Below are positions 1 through 11,135 of a stretch of 64,000 nucleotides of DNA, in pieces (position 1 is the first letter of the stretch; the number at the start of each line of letters is the position of its first letter). Source of the stretch: Sweltsa coloradensis (Eukaryota; Arthropoda; Insecta; Plecoptera; Chloroperlidae); NCBI GenBank assembly GCA_024449915.1, contig JAMZAV010001999.1:53398-117397 (forward strand), written 5' to 3'. The notes below the pieces were generated by a model. It was not told the origin of the DNA. It did not search any database and saw only the letters and a program-made list of their open reading frames with translations. The translations under genes and the position numbers were made by a program.

Positions 1-384
1 GAAAAGTTAGTCAGAATCTATAGAAATAAAGCTTTTAATACAAGTTTTTTGACTTTTAGTGCGATATTTTCGTGCCATTTGGGCCAATTCTGACCAAACG
101 GGTGGGCCTTTAACGTTCATATTATACATGGACATTAAGGTTATGGTGATGTAGTACCTTTTAAAAGAAAAAGTTGAAAAAGTTAGCCAGAATCCATAGA
201 AATAAAGCTTTTAATATAAGTTTTTACGGTAAATAATACCAATTGACAGGTAACAAAAGAAATTTGACAACAATCACTTATAGGTAGCAAAACAAAGCAC
301 TTGCAAAAGTAAAGATATCCCACGCAAACTAAAAACTTTAAAAAGCTCATCCATCAACGCGGCGGGACTTTAGCGTTTTCCTAG
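1..384 (+). mobile_element. Family A' Helitron2-like element, 3' part (cut by window edge)
   Basis: Body matches the element at 48646-49212 (TTTTAGTGCGATATTTTCGTG region). The 3' end has GCTCATCC, a CAACGCGGCGGGACTTTAGCG hairpin tail and terminal CTAG at 381..384. Confidence 0.7.
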
Positions 385-1051
385 TAATTCATAAAATTAA
401 GGTTCTGTGAAAAAATCATTATAATCGGATAAAGCATATAGGTGTTCTAAGTCGAAGAAATTTAAATATCGGAAAAATCGTAAAATTGCGATTATCACGA
501 GAAATAATTTTTTGATTGCGCTCAAATTTCACACGAATATATAAATGTATGAAATTAGGGATCTGTGAAAAAATAATTACAATCGAATAAAACATTTAGG
601 TGTTATAAGCCGAAGAAATTTTAAAAATTGAAAAAAGTCGTAAATGTGCGATTTTTGTAAAAAATAATTTTTCGATAACACTCAAATTTCACATGAATAT
701 ATCAATTCATGAAATTAAGGTTCTGTTAAAAAATCATCACAATCGGACAAAGCATGTAGGTGTTATAAGTCGAAGAAATTAAAAAAAAAATCTAAAAAAA
801 AACCTAAAATTGCGATTTTCATGAGAAATAATTTTTTGATTGCGCTCAAAAACGTGGCAGTTCTAAGTTCAGAGATTTCGAAGGCCTCCATAAAATTTTA
901 TCGCTATCGGAGTTTTGGTTTAGCTGGAATCGTGTTAACAGACACACAAAAATACAAATAAAAGAAAGAAAAAAAAACATTCCGTTTTTTTTTCTCCAGT
1001 GTAGTGAAATGTAATTCTTCACTTCGCTTGCTACGTTCGCTACGCTCATCC
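385..1051 (-). mobile_element. Family A Helitron2-like element, reverse, 3' tail missing
   Basis: Reverse-oriented family A body with repeated GATTGCGCTCAAATTTCACACG units. Its 5' terminus GGATGAGCGTAGCG ends at 1051. The 3' hairpin tail is absent, abutting the CTAG of the neighbouring element. Confidence 0.7.
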
Positions 1052-1600
1052 ACCAAGACCAACGATCCACACAAATACAAATACACCCTTACCCAGAGTA
1101 GCTGTGTTCTTCTTAATAATTATATGATTCTTAACCGACTTGATGTGTAATGAATCTGTAATTGAACTGAAAAATAAAGACATATCTTATCGCCTCCGCT
1201 AAGTGAAGCCGTGGAGGTCTGTCAACTTAACTTAGAGGAAGATACTATAGGGACTAGGCTAGCGTCCGCGGTATTTGTGATAGTAACGCGACCATTAGAA
1301 ACATAAAGGCAGTTAGAGAATCGGCCTGCTGACCTTACGTTGATGCGGGAACGCGGAAGAATCTAGTGAAGGGTTTGAAAATTACTGACTAAGAAATGCG
1401 TTGAAGTCAATGGGGCCAAGCTTTGCATAAACATGTTGTTTATTATCTGACATCTACAGTCTTCTACATAGGTTGATAAAATATATTCAACAACATTTTC
1501 CTAACGTGGATGTGTTGCAAATTAGTCTACAGCATGTTTTATTACAGTAGGCCTAATTGTATGGAAAATATAAAAAATTAGTTGGCTATCTATTGACAAC
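1052..1600. repeat. Non-coding flank with a repeat shared with ~7.6-7.8 kb
   Basis: Positions about 1296-1392 (GGCAGTTAGAGAATCGGCCTG) match about 7713-7800. No gene is seen. Confidence 0.5.
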
Positions 1601-1713
1601 TATTTCATATTTTCTTCCAGCTCAAATAACTTCTTAGTGTGAAGGACCAGGTAGAGGAATAACAGACACGGGTTAAAACATATCAAGGCATAAAAAATTG
1701 CTGTGAAATAGTT

Positions 1714-1985
1714 TTTATTTTTACAACAAATTGTTATATACATAACTGTACACATGAAAACGATTCGAACCAACCGAAAATGAACAGTTTCCAAGTAAAA
1801 AGAGAGGATGAAAGAGGACAGCAAAAAATATGACAACAGCTCTGACAATAATATGTCCAACTGTTGCTAAGTGACATTGAGACACTCTCCAGTGGAACTC
1901 GAGTCATTTAATTCGATGTCGTTTCGAGGATTGTCGGGGTAAAGAAATCAGAAATTGGTCTAAAGGAGGGAATGTGAACATTTAC
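1714..1985 (-). promoter_or_regulatory. 3' UTR of gene 1: CACTGGAGAG element, stem-loop and poly(A) signal
   Basis: Read on the minus strand, CACTGGAGAG is at 1894..1885, 92 nt after the stop. A stem-loop follows (1866..1834): CAACAGTT pairs with AGCTGTTG with one G-U, an internal loop of G opposite AG, and an inner GACA/TGTC stem. AATAAA is at 1719..1714. Confidence 0.65.
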
Positions 1986-4958
1986 TTAACCGTAGTATGC
2001 TCCAAGGTGTCCACCATAACCGTATCCGGAGTATCCGGAGTAGGCGAGGGGAGAAGAGTAGGCGGAGTAACCGTAGCTGCGGGCGGGGGTGGCATAAGCC
2101 AGGGGTGCGGCGTATCCAGCATATCCAGCGTTCAGGTAGCCGGGGCTACGCTTGGCGATGAAGTGTCCCTTGGCCAGAAGGTGACCGGTCTTGGCCTCAA
2201 CATGGGCCTGGTGGTGGAAGGCCTTAGCGGCGGCGACCTCGACGGTGTCTCCGGTGGGCAGGGGAGCTCCAGCGGCGATGGCAACGGGGTCGATCAGACG
2301 AGCCTCAGAGGCGAGTCCAGCGTGGGCGTATCCAGAGTAGGCGATGGGAGCAACAACGGACTTGGCGTATCCGGAGTAGGCGATGGGGGAGGCAGCGAAG
2401 CCAGAGTAGGCGATGGGGGAGGTGGCGTATCCAGAGTAGGCGATTCCCTTAGCGGCGGCATGGGCCTGGTAGTGGACGGCCTTAGCGGCGGCGACCTCGA
2501 CGGTGTCTCCGGTGGGCAGGGGAGCTCCAGCGGCGATGGCAACGGGGTCGACAAGACGAGCCTCAGTGGCGAGTCCAGCGTATCCTTGGGCGTATCCGTA
2601 GCGTGGAGCAACACGATTAGCGTTCCGGAGTGGCGAGGGAGCGGCGTATCCTTGGGCGTATCCGTAGGCGATGGGAGCAGCGTAGGTCTGGGCGACGCGA
2701 ACTGGGTGGGGTGCGGAGACGATGGGGGCGTTGTAAGCAACAGCCTTGGATCCCAGGGTAGAGTACCCTAGGGCACCGGCGTAGGCACCACCATAGACAT
2801 TGCCGTAAACTCCGTTGTAGCCGAGGGCTCCGTTGTAGAGCTCTCCCTTGTAGGAACCATCATCGTACGCGCCATAGGCACTGACGACGGGGCTGTTCAC
2901 GTAGCCGGCGGAGGCCACGGCCAAAAGGCAGGCGAATGCAATCTGAAAGCACAAAAAGTTGAAATGAAATTTTCGAGTTCTAGCAATATTTTTAATTTTA
3001 AATCTTACAGTGGACATCCGTTATTGACATTTATTGGCTATTTTGTCGTGATATTCGTTTGTATATTCGGTAATGTTTTAAACATTGTATTATATGTTTT
3101 GTCAACTACAGTGCTTGGATGTAAATTAATGAATCTATAATAATTTTATTTGAGTCTACATCATTTTATAATGATTTTTAGTGTGGGACTTTAAATCAGA
3201 ATGACAGCAACCTGCAGGGTTTGTGTGTTCTTCTCTTGTTTTAACTGCCACCACTAAGTAGTATGCTACGTTGATTGTGAAAATATGTCAAATTCCCAAT
3301 TCTAAAAAAACTTGGTTTAATTTGTTTTTCTTGTACTTTTACGCAAATGATCAATCTTCCGCGATGAAATATTCTGATAGAAATTAATGATTCTTTACCA
3401 TGTTATAGGTTGTTAGAACTGGAATTAACGCAAGCCCGGACCGGACGCCCAAGAAGATTCAACCGTTGCCCAGCCAAGCAAATATATAAGTTTAATATCC
3501 GTGAATGTGTTGTTTTTTTTTTGTGAAATTTCTGTATGTATTCTTGATATAGTTCTCAGAATATCTTGTCTTTTTAGTACAGTAAGCAATAACAACCCTT
3601 CAAAGTCACGCTGATTCTTACAATATGAGGGGATTTCTTCTAGACCTACTTATAGTCCTACTTATAGCCCACTTATACCGATGCTAATAATCCAAGATGG
3701 TTAAAGTATATGACTCAAAACTTGTTATTGAAAGAAGTAAACTTTCATATTGAGTATGCTTAAGTTAATGAGAAATGAACAATGTCTGTATATATTCGGT
3801 TATATAGATTTGTCAGTGCACTAGCACGTACGGAGTGTATTCAATATTTTAATTTAAGCACTGGTAAAAATGTGTACTATTTGGCAATTACAGAAAAATT
3901 AAATACTTGTACGATAGTTATTATCTTTTTCGCGGCTAGAAATGTTTATCGTAAACACACATAACAAAAACTTGTAGAAATACAGCCAAACCTTCACACT
4001 CATCAGAAATGAGATGAAAAAAGGGCCAAGCTCATCTATACCCTTCCACATTTGCGCATTCTTAATTCATAAATGTACAGTGTCCCGTAACGACATCCTT
4101 GAAAAGCTTGGAAAAAAAGAATTTGCAATTATTAGTTTAAACGAAATAATTCATCCAAGTTCTTTTTTCTAATTAATTTAAACGTTATGTCATGCAAATT
4201 CTATTATTCTGCTCTCTGCTTGCTGAATAAGGTGCCTTAGTGTGTTGCGCACCGCGGCTTGGCTGCGGCGCCCTAACGGGCACCTAGATGTTTTGTCTCT
4301 CATGTGAAAATAAGGCTAATGCTGCAGTAATGCACTTCTTTATATTGAATTTTATTTTATTTGGATAGTTATAGATATTCTTATAATATATATATAAATT
4401 TCAATCAATGAACATGTAATTTTGGTTGCTGGTGAACAGCAGAAATGGCAAATTTGAATTCTCTTACGTATCTGCAACAAATTATGTGTGTACTTTATTT
4501 TTTAATTTGTCGATAATATCTGACCAAAAATTATGAGTACGAAAAAGCAAATAGTAGTACCGCATCTTGTATCCAAATACACACACGCCCATGTGTAACC
4601 ACGACACGTCAAAAGAGTGGAAATATTAGATGATACTGAAGCTTGTAATTTAGACTGAAATAATGGATTCATTGATATTTGAAACGAATTTTGGCGTAGT
4701 CTTCAAATATGCACGGTTCTGTCTTCATTTTAAAGATTTGTCAATGTACGTTACATTTCTTAATCTTTTAAACTATTTTTTTCCCTCTTGTTCTTCAAAT
4801 GTTAGCTTATTATGCATGCAGACTATTTTATATTTACCCTCAACAATTATATAATATGGAAGTAACTATCAGTTGTTTCAAAATTGATAAGCTAAAAATA
4901 CAATTTAGTAATGCTAGTAAAGTAATATAACCGGCTTGCTACTTACCATACACTTCAT
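1986..4958 (-). CDS. Cuticular protein gene 1 (18-residue-motif family), two exons
   Basis: Coding exons are 4947..4958 (MKCM) and 1986..2942, joined by a 2,004 nt phase-0 intron (donor GTAAGT, acceptor CTTTCAG). The predicted protein has 322 residues. MKCMIAFACLLAVASA is a typical signal peptide, with likely cleavage before GY at residue 17. The mature part carries the N-terminal block YDDGSYKGELYNG, two extended cuticle motifs (about residues 128-168 and 217-257; VDPVAIAAG, GDTVEVAAAKA, QAHAAAKG), AYSGYA spacers, a dibasic KR before SPGYLN near residue 268, and the tail GGHLGAYYG. Such proteins are known as secreted structural components of insect cuticle. The start is set by the TATA/initiator promoter and by the matching exon in all paralogues. 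Reading upstream of the acceptor into the intron gives a false longer N-terminus. Around 2597-2641 several small indels relative to gene 2 replace AYSGYA-type sequence with unrelated residues but keep the frame. It is 5' and 3' duplicated with gene 2. Confidence 0.9.
3955..4289. mobile_element. Partial fold-back element plus GC-rich hairpin repeat in intron of gene 1
   Basis: 3955-4205 matches the left arm of the fold-back element at 48424-49410 and continues through its centre without a Helitron insertion. 4214-4289 is a GC-rich hairpin repeat bounded by AGGTGCC and GGCACCT, also found at 49901-49974 and 50814-50888. The corresponding site in gene 2 lacks both. Confidence 0.65.
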
Positions 4959-5130
4959 GGCTGGGTGAGTTCTTCGAGCTAACACTGGAGAGAATGTACC
5001 TTCTGCCCCGGCAGCCCCGTGTTTTATACTTTTTAAAATCGCCGAACTATCATTTGGGAGTTTCCTGTTCCCGATGTAACCCTCTCCACTCTTTAAACAG
5101 CCAACGCGAAGACTCTTGCCCTTGAGTATA
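4959..5130 (-). promoter_or_regulatory. Promoter and 5' UTR of cuticle gene 1
   Basis: On the minus strand, TATAAAAC occupies 5028..5021 and an initiator-like TACATTC has its A at 4995, 33 nt downstream. The 5' UTR is about 37 nt and contains CTCTCCAGTG at 4983..4992, starting around +4. Upstream are GGAAACTCCC (5056..5065) and TCAAGGGCA (5117..5125). Spacing and motifs are the same in the duplicate gene 2. Confidence 0.75.
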
Positions 5131-5826
5131 GAAGTTCGGACGCCGTCCAGTGTTACGAGATTACAATGTGTGCTCGTTATTAAACAGGTATTATTACCTA
5201 ACGGCCTTCCATATGTGGTCAGTTCAGAAGCCAGAAGAGGTTCGAAGGTGCTTAAATTGGACGGCAACATTTCGGCGGCACAAGTCTAGGTGGGCATTTT
5301 GGAGTTTTCATTTTGGTTCCTGCTGCCATCACGTTAGCTCGGACATGGCTGTTTAGTTTCAACCAAATGTTATCATCAGATAAATTTCACATTTCAATAT
5401 GAGCGTCATATAAAGTTAGGTTTGTGGTCGATCGTCATTACAAATTTAGATAATTGTGATCTTAAGGCTCAGTGAACTTCTAATTTCTTGATGCGTATCA
5501 ACACCTGCACATGATATTAATTTAGGAGGTTGACGCGTATCACAGCCACCAGCAATCATAACTGTTCGAATTACACTTAACCCTCATATATCCCGAATCA
5601 TCGTTTCGAATTGCGCAATTCCATTCATATTTTATCAAGTAATCAAATATGATAGCAGACCCCATGTCTATATTGGGAATTAAGTTCTGGACCTTTTGCA
5701 TTTAACACTATTAAAACCTGACGAAAAACAATATAGTCAAACATACTATTTCGAATATTTTAATAATAGATTAAGATGACGTGCCATTTTTAGTCTCCTT
5801 TCCCAGTTGTTCAGAATAGGTATTTA

Positions 5827-6870
5827 CTAGGGAAACGCCAAAGTCGTTGTTAGACGAGTGAGTGAGCCATGTGTTGAGTACCCGGTAACATTACTTTTCT
5901 TTACCGTACATTAGGCATCCCTAGCCTATCATAGGCTACAGTGGAGCATTATGGCCTAAACTATGACCTTAACTTAAATATCCTATTATTTATACGAATA
6001 TTATAATCAAACTTAAATGCAAATGTTCCCGCGTCCTCAACACATGACTCTCTCACTCGTGTAACAACGACTTTTTAACATTCCTTTTCTTCCCCCTATC
6101 TTAGACCTCCTTAGCCTATCATAGGCTACAGTGGAGCATTATGGCCTAAACTATGACCTAAACTTAAATAGGCCTACCCTATTATTTATACGAATATAAT
6201 TATCAATCTTAAATGCAAATGTTCCCGCGTACTCAACACATGACTCTCTCACTCGGCAAACAACGACTTTGGCGTTTCCCTAGTCGAGTTGGCTAAAGCG
6301 CCCTTATAGCCGAAATGTGGGAGACGTGGGTTCAATAGTCGGGAAAGATTTTGTAATTTCTGGATTGTATTTTTTAAATTATTTAACATGTTTTGAAATG
6401 TAAATAACGCAGTGTAGTCCATCATCTGTGACAATACTATGGAAAACATAGTCAGTACGAAATACGTGAAAATATTGCAAGGTTTACTCAATCTACGAGC
6501 GGAATTTGGGGGTACCTTGACGTCCAACATTCGATTAACCTTGGACACGGCATTTCACAGCCAGGTAAATAACAAACAAAAAATATTATTTCAAAATGAA
6601 AACCATTGTCGTTAAAATAATTCCTATACATTTCAACGTATTTTTCAGTTTTTTATTTCTTGCAGGTTTAAATCGCAACAGATTGTGCTCATTTTGTTAG
6701 CAGTTCTCAGTTACCTGGTCACGGATGTCTGTTTAAAATTTCAGCTCAATCTATTTGGCCGTTCGGCCGTATGAGCCCGGACAGACAGACAGACATTTAA
6801 CAGAATTAATCACGACCAAGGACCGATCGAGTAGCGTTGTAGACTACGTTCGCTGCGCTCACTCGTCTAA
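5827..6870 (-). mobile_element. Family B Helitron2-like element, reverse, composite
   Basis: Bounded by CTAGGGAAACGCC at the left and GAGTGAGCGCAGCGAACG (minus) at the right end. Duplication copy 2 has the uninterrupted site near 16980; no target-site duplication is seen. It contains an inner CTAG-ended inverted repeat (5827-6285), two ~140 bp direct repeats around TATCATAGGCTACAGTGGAG, and a tRNA-like SINE piece at about 6287-6345. Confidence 0.75.
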
Positions 6871-6921
6871 TTAATAAGTTTTGCTATAATGTGGCAAAAC
6901 ATTTAGATAGTTCTTCCTATA

Positions 6922-7800
6922 AAATAATATTGTAACATGAAAATGAAATCTTATTATCTTCCGAGGACTACACACAAACGCGTTAAAAATGTTGTGCTCA
7001 GAATCGTGATGAACCATTCTTGAAGTGTTCTTCGAAAGAAAATGGCCAACATAATTCCGTATTTTTTAACTGTTAGTAGAGAATTGTCCTTTTTTTATAC
7101 AACACAAAATATGGACCTTGGCTTCAAATTTAATAGAGTAGCAAGTTTTTATTATCAGGTTCTTAGCCTCAGTATTTAATGAGGAATATTTGAACCTGCC
7201 TTATCGCCGGAATACAACACGTTACGTTATCTTAAGGTCTGGTTTAAAAGTAGTTTTAGGTCGCTTAAATAGCGAAGATCACTCGTGAGTCAGATATCTA
7301 TAAAGCATATAAAATAAAATAAATAAATAAAATATGAAAAATGGTCATCATTCATATTAAGGTCGACGTATTATGTAAAGCAATCACGGCGGAGAACGCT
7401 TTGAGCACAAAGTGGCATTAATGAGCATTGATGATGTAGAGTAGAGAATATATAAAAAAGTAAAAATAAGAGGTGACTGTCGAATAAAAATCGCGTTTTG
7501 AAATAGTGAATATATTTGTATTAGACGCCCTTTGTGGTATCTTTAGTCGCCTTACGATGTTATTTGAGGGGTCTGTACCAACTGCCTACCCTCTTTTATC
7601 GCCTTTAACAATGAGCCGAGGAAGTCTGTAGAAGTTTGCAAAGTGCCAGGAGTTGCGCAACATAACTACTGTCCAGCTCCTACCTGGAGCAAGATCCTCT
7701 AGGGTCCCTTAAGGCAGTTAGAGAATCGGCCTGCCTACCTCACGTTGATGTCACGGGCACATACGAGAAACTAGTGAACGGTTTCAAAATTACTGACTAA
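6922..7800. other. AT-rich intergenic stretch, no gene seen
   Basis: Holds only the degenerate repeat at about 7600-7800 shared with 1190-1392. No ORF, promoter or RNA gene is recognisable. Confidence 0.6.
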
Positions 7801-8412
7801 TTAAACGAGGGAGCGGAGCGACTGAGTGTCTCCATTCAACTCAAACGGCTCTTATTATGTGATTCTGTGTGTCTGTCTGTAATTCGAAAATCAGCCGAAC
7901 CACTAAGCAGATTTCGCTGAAATTTTAAACAGACATCCGGTACGAGTTTACAGAGAACTGTTAACAAAATCAGCTAGATCCATTGCGATTTAATCCTAAA
8001 ATAAATAAAAATGTGAATTTTTAAAATATCGATAGCATTTGTAAAGTAGCAGCTAGCGGGACATGATCTGCGTGGCTGGCATGGCATAATGGTAAGCATT
8101 TAGCCTACCGCACGGAGGGTCGAGGTTCGATACTCGTTGGTTAGAACTTTTTTTATATTTTTACACTTTCATATTATTTTTGAGGGGTGTTAAATGGGAA
8201 ATAAAAATTAGGTGATTTTGTTTTATCTTGGAAATTTGTTAATGTTTCATACTAATACGTTTTGAACACGATTCGCATTTGAATGTTCAATTTAAATAAT
8301 TATTGTTGCAGAGTGAGTTCCAGTTTAAATAAGGTGACCTGACGGACCGGTTTTATAAGTCAGAACACTTGGCTCACTCACTCGTTTAACAACGACTTTG
8401 TCATTTCCCTAG
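7801..8412 (+). mobile_element. Family B Helitron2-like element with internal tRNA-like region
   Basis: Starts TTAAACGAGGGAGCGGAGCG and ends with GCTCACTCACTCGTTTAAC, an AACG hairpin tail and CTAG at 8409..8412. A tRNA-like segment (8071-8142) has an A-box-like TGGCATAATGGTAAGC and a B box GGTTCGATACTC at 8124..8135. No protein is encoded. Confidence 0.75.
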
Positions 8413-8415
8413 TAA

Positions 8416-9587
8416 TTAAACGAGTGAGCGCAGCGAACGGAGTGGTCTCTATTCAACTCAAACGGCTCTTATTCTGTGAGTCTGTGGGTCTGTGGGTCTG
8501 TACGTCAAAAATCAGACGAATTGCTGAACAGATTGCGTTGAAACTTTAAACAGATATCCAGGTCGAGTTTACTGAGAACTGCTAACAAAATCAGCTAGAT
8601 ATCGCCATTTAAATCTACAATAAATAAAAATGTGATTTAAAAAAAAATATCGATAGCATTTGTTTAGATTTTTATCTGTAAAATAGGCCACAGCCTGCGA
8701 TATAAAAACAATTAAGATAGTCGCTATCAGTTTAAATATCTTAAAGTCGGTGTCCTTTCATTTGTTTTTGTTGTCAATACGGTATGTCATTTTCTTTAAG
8801 TAATGCCATTATTCTTGTTAAGACTTATCAACTTATTAATAATGACGACCATCCACAAGAAACAGTGCAATACCGCAGTATATACGCAGTATTACGCCGT
8901 ATGTATGAAGATATTAAAATCGTAGACTAGACCATCTACTTTATTCTAACTTACTCCATGAATTTTCTAGATATGTGTACGCTTTACGTAAGCCTAAGCC
9001 GTATGGTCGTGCATTTGGCTAAGAGAATGGCTCTGCTAATCGTAAAAGACGAGGAAAGAGACTAAGTCCATCTCGCAAACATCAGCTGGTAAGTATAAAA
9101 GAGAAGTATAGTATATATTACTCCCCGAAAAGATGCAACCTCTGGCAGCCATCGTCGGGGACCTCTACCCCTTTCCCTGACGACCTCCGTGACGACGACG
9201 ACCATGATAGCACCATTGAGTATACAACCATAAAGGTTCTATACTCAAAGATAACACGAACGTTGCCAAAGACGATGACGACCACGACGTAAGAACCCCC
9301 CTTTTCTTTCACCTATTCGTGGCTGGTTCTGACCAGCATAGGATTTTTCTCCCTATATCCCTTAGGCTAGAGTGGCGCATTATAACCGAACGGTTGACGC
9401 GCCCTGAAACCAAATAAACTCATAAGCTTACATTGACGCTGGAGGCAGTATTTATAGGAGTCTTACACTAGCTGGTCGATCCATTTAGCCTGGGGTGTAT
9501 CTGTTGAACAAGGGTCTGTGACCACAAATGTTTATGCAATGTGTTGAGTACGTACCCGGGAACATTTGCATTTAAGTTTGATCATAA
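8416..9587 (+). mobile_element. Degenerate family B element start plus unidentified sequence
   Basis: A new family B 5' end (TTAAACGAGTGAGCGCAGCG) begins three bases after the previous CTAG. Family similarity fades after about 8660. The rest has no gene. A short exon-like stretch at 8971-9088 is noted separately. Confidence 0.5.
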
Positions 9588-10263
9588 CTAGGGAAACGCC
9601 AAAGTCGTTGTCAAACGAGTGAGTGAGCTAAGTGTTGAGTACCCGGGAACATCCCCTTTCCTCCCCTATACCTAAGGCTGGATCGAGCCCAGTATGGGGA
9701 ATGATACCGGGTACTCAACACATGGCTCACTCACTCGTTTAACAACGACTTTGGCGTTTCCCTAGTTATTTAAATTGAACATTTACAATGCGAATCGTGT
9801 TCGAAACGCATTAGCGTAAAACATTATCAAATTTCCAAGATGAAACAAAATCACCTAATTTTTATTTCCCATTTAACACCCCTCAAAAATAATAATATGT
9901 GGATGTAAAAATATAAAAAAGTTCGAACTAACGGGCATCGAACCCCAACTCTCCGTGCGGTAGACTAAATGCTTACCACTGTGCCATGTCAGGCACGCAA
10001 ATCTCGTCTCGCTAGCTGCTACTAAACAAATGCTATCGATAATTTAAAAAATCACATTTTTATTTATTGTAGGCTTAAATCGCAATGGATCTTGCTGATT
10101 TTGTTAACAGTTCTCAGTTAACTCGTACCGGATGTCTGTTTAAAATTTCAGCGAAATCTGTTCAGCGGTTCGGCTGATTTTCGACGTACAGACAGACAGA
10201 ATCACAGAATGAGAACCGTTCAAGTTGAATGGAGACACTCGGTCGCTCCGCTTCCTCGTTTAA
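9588..10263 (-). mobile_element. Family B Helitron2-like element, reverse, with 178 bp palindromic 3' end
   Basis: Reverse orientation: a 178 bp near-palindrome with CTAG at both ends (9588-9765), then the family body with a tRNA-like segment (about 9925-9995), ending at the 5' terminus CCTCGTTTAA. Confidence 0.75.
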
Positions 10264-10459
10264 TAATTAGATAGGTATAATTAATAGGGTTTTGAGTTAG
10301 TTGGTATAAGGGCGCGTCAACTGTAAGGCCATAATGCGCCACTCTAGCGTATGATAGGCTAGGGAGGCCTTAGGTAGGAGGAGGAAAGGAAACGTTACCG
10401 GGTACTCAACACAATATGGCTCACTCACTCGTTTAACAATGACTTTGGCGTTTCCCTAG
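10264..10459 (+). mobile_element. Family B 3'-end fragment
   Basis: Contains CCGGGTACTCAACACA, the ATIR-like CTCACTCACTCGTTTAAC and a tail ending CTAG at 10456..10459, immediately followed by the next family B element. Confidence 0.6.
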
Positions 10460-11135
10460 TTAAACGAGGGACGCTACTGAGTGTCTTCATTCAACTCAAA
10501 CGGCTCTCATTCTGTTATTCTGTCTGTATTTCTGTCTGTCTGTCGAAAATCAGCCGAACCGCTGAACAGATTTCGCTTAAATTTTAAACAGACATCCGGT
10601 ACGAGTTTACTGAGAACTGTTAACAAAATCAGCTAGATCCATTGCGATTTAATCCTACAATAAATAAAAATGTGATTTTTTAAAATATCGATAGCATTTG
10701 TTTAGTAGCAGCTAGCGGGACGAGATCTGCGTGGCTGGCATGGCATAATGGTAAGCATTTAGCCTACCGCACGGACGGTTGGGGTTCGATGCCCGTTGGT
10801 TAGAACTTTTTCATATTTTTACACCCACATATTATTTTTTAGGGGTGTTAAATGGGAAATAAAAATTAGGTGATTTTGTTTTATCTTGGAAATTTGTTAA
10901 TGTTTCATACTAATACGTTTTGAACACGATTCGCATTTTAAATGTTCAATTTAAATAACTAGGGAAACGCCAAAGTCGTTGTTAAACGAGTGAGTGAGCC
11001 ATGTGTTGAGCACCCGGTATCATATTCCTCATACTGGTCTAGATCCAACCTTAGGTATAGGGGAGGTAAGGGGATGTTCTCGGGTACTCAACACTTGGCT
11101 CACTCACTCGTTTAACGTCTTTGGCGTTTCCCTAA
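10460..11135 (+). mobile_element. Family B Helitron2-like element with palindromic 3' end
   Basis: Starts TTAAACGAGGGACGC, has a tRNA-like segment at about 10736-10800, and ends with the CTAG-bounded palindrome 10959-11135 (last bases CTAA). Confidence 0.72.

Larger units (their letters stand above)
1381..6921. repeat. Segmental duplication 1, copy 1 (carries gene 1)
   Basis: Aligns to 12366..17032 through 3' flank, both exons, intron, promoter and upstream flank. It is interrupted here by a fold-back/hairpin insertion (about 3955-4289) and a family B element (5827-6870), both missing from copy 2. Flanking TTGCTATAATGTGGCAAAAC matches on the far side of the insertion. Confidence 0.85.

Noticed and set aside
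846..1070. Short frames within family A elements (also 18616, 33014, 47155, 50060, 50910)
   Set aside because: They recur in every copy at the transposon 5' end, have no domain, and depend on homopolymer or TTTC length.
2294..2740. Pro/Thr/Ser-rich frames on the same strand as the cuticle genes, shifted by one base
   Set aside because: Shadow frames of exon 2; they change whenever the true frame shifts and have no signal peptide.
1974..2771. Long open frames antisense to the cuticle exons (also at 12983, 23817, 30852, 38669, 45611, 59799, 62918)
   Set aside because: They mirror the repetitive GC-rich sense codons, are Gly/Ser/Val-rich without domains, and lack promoters or splice context. 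Their openness follows from the sense composition.
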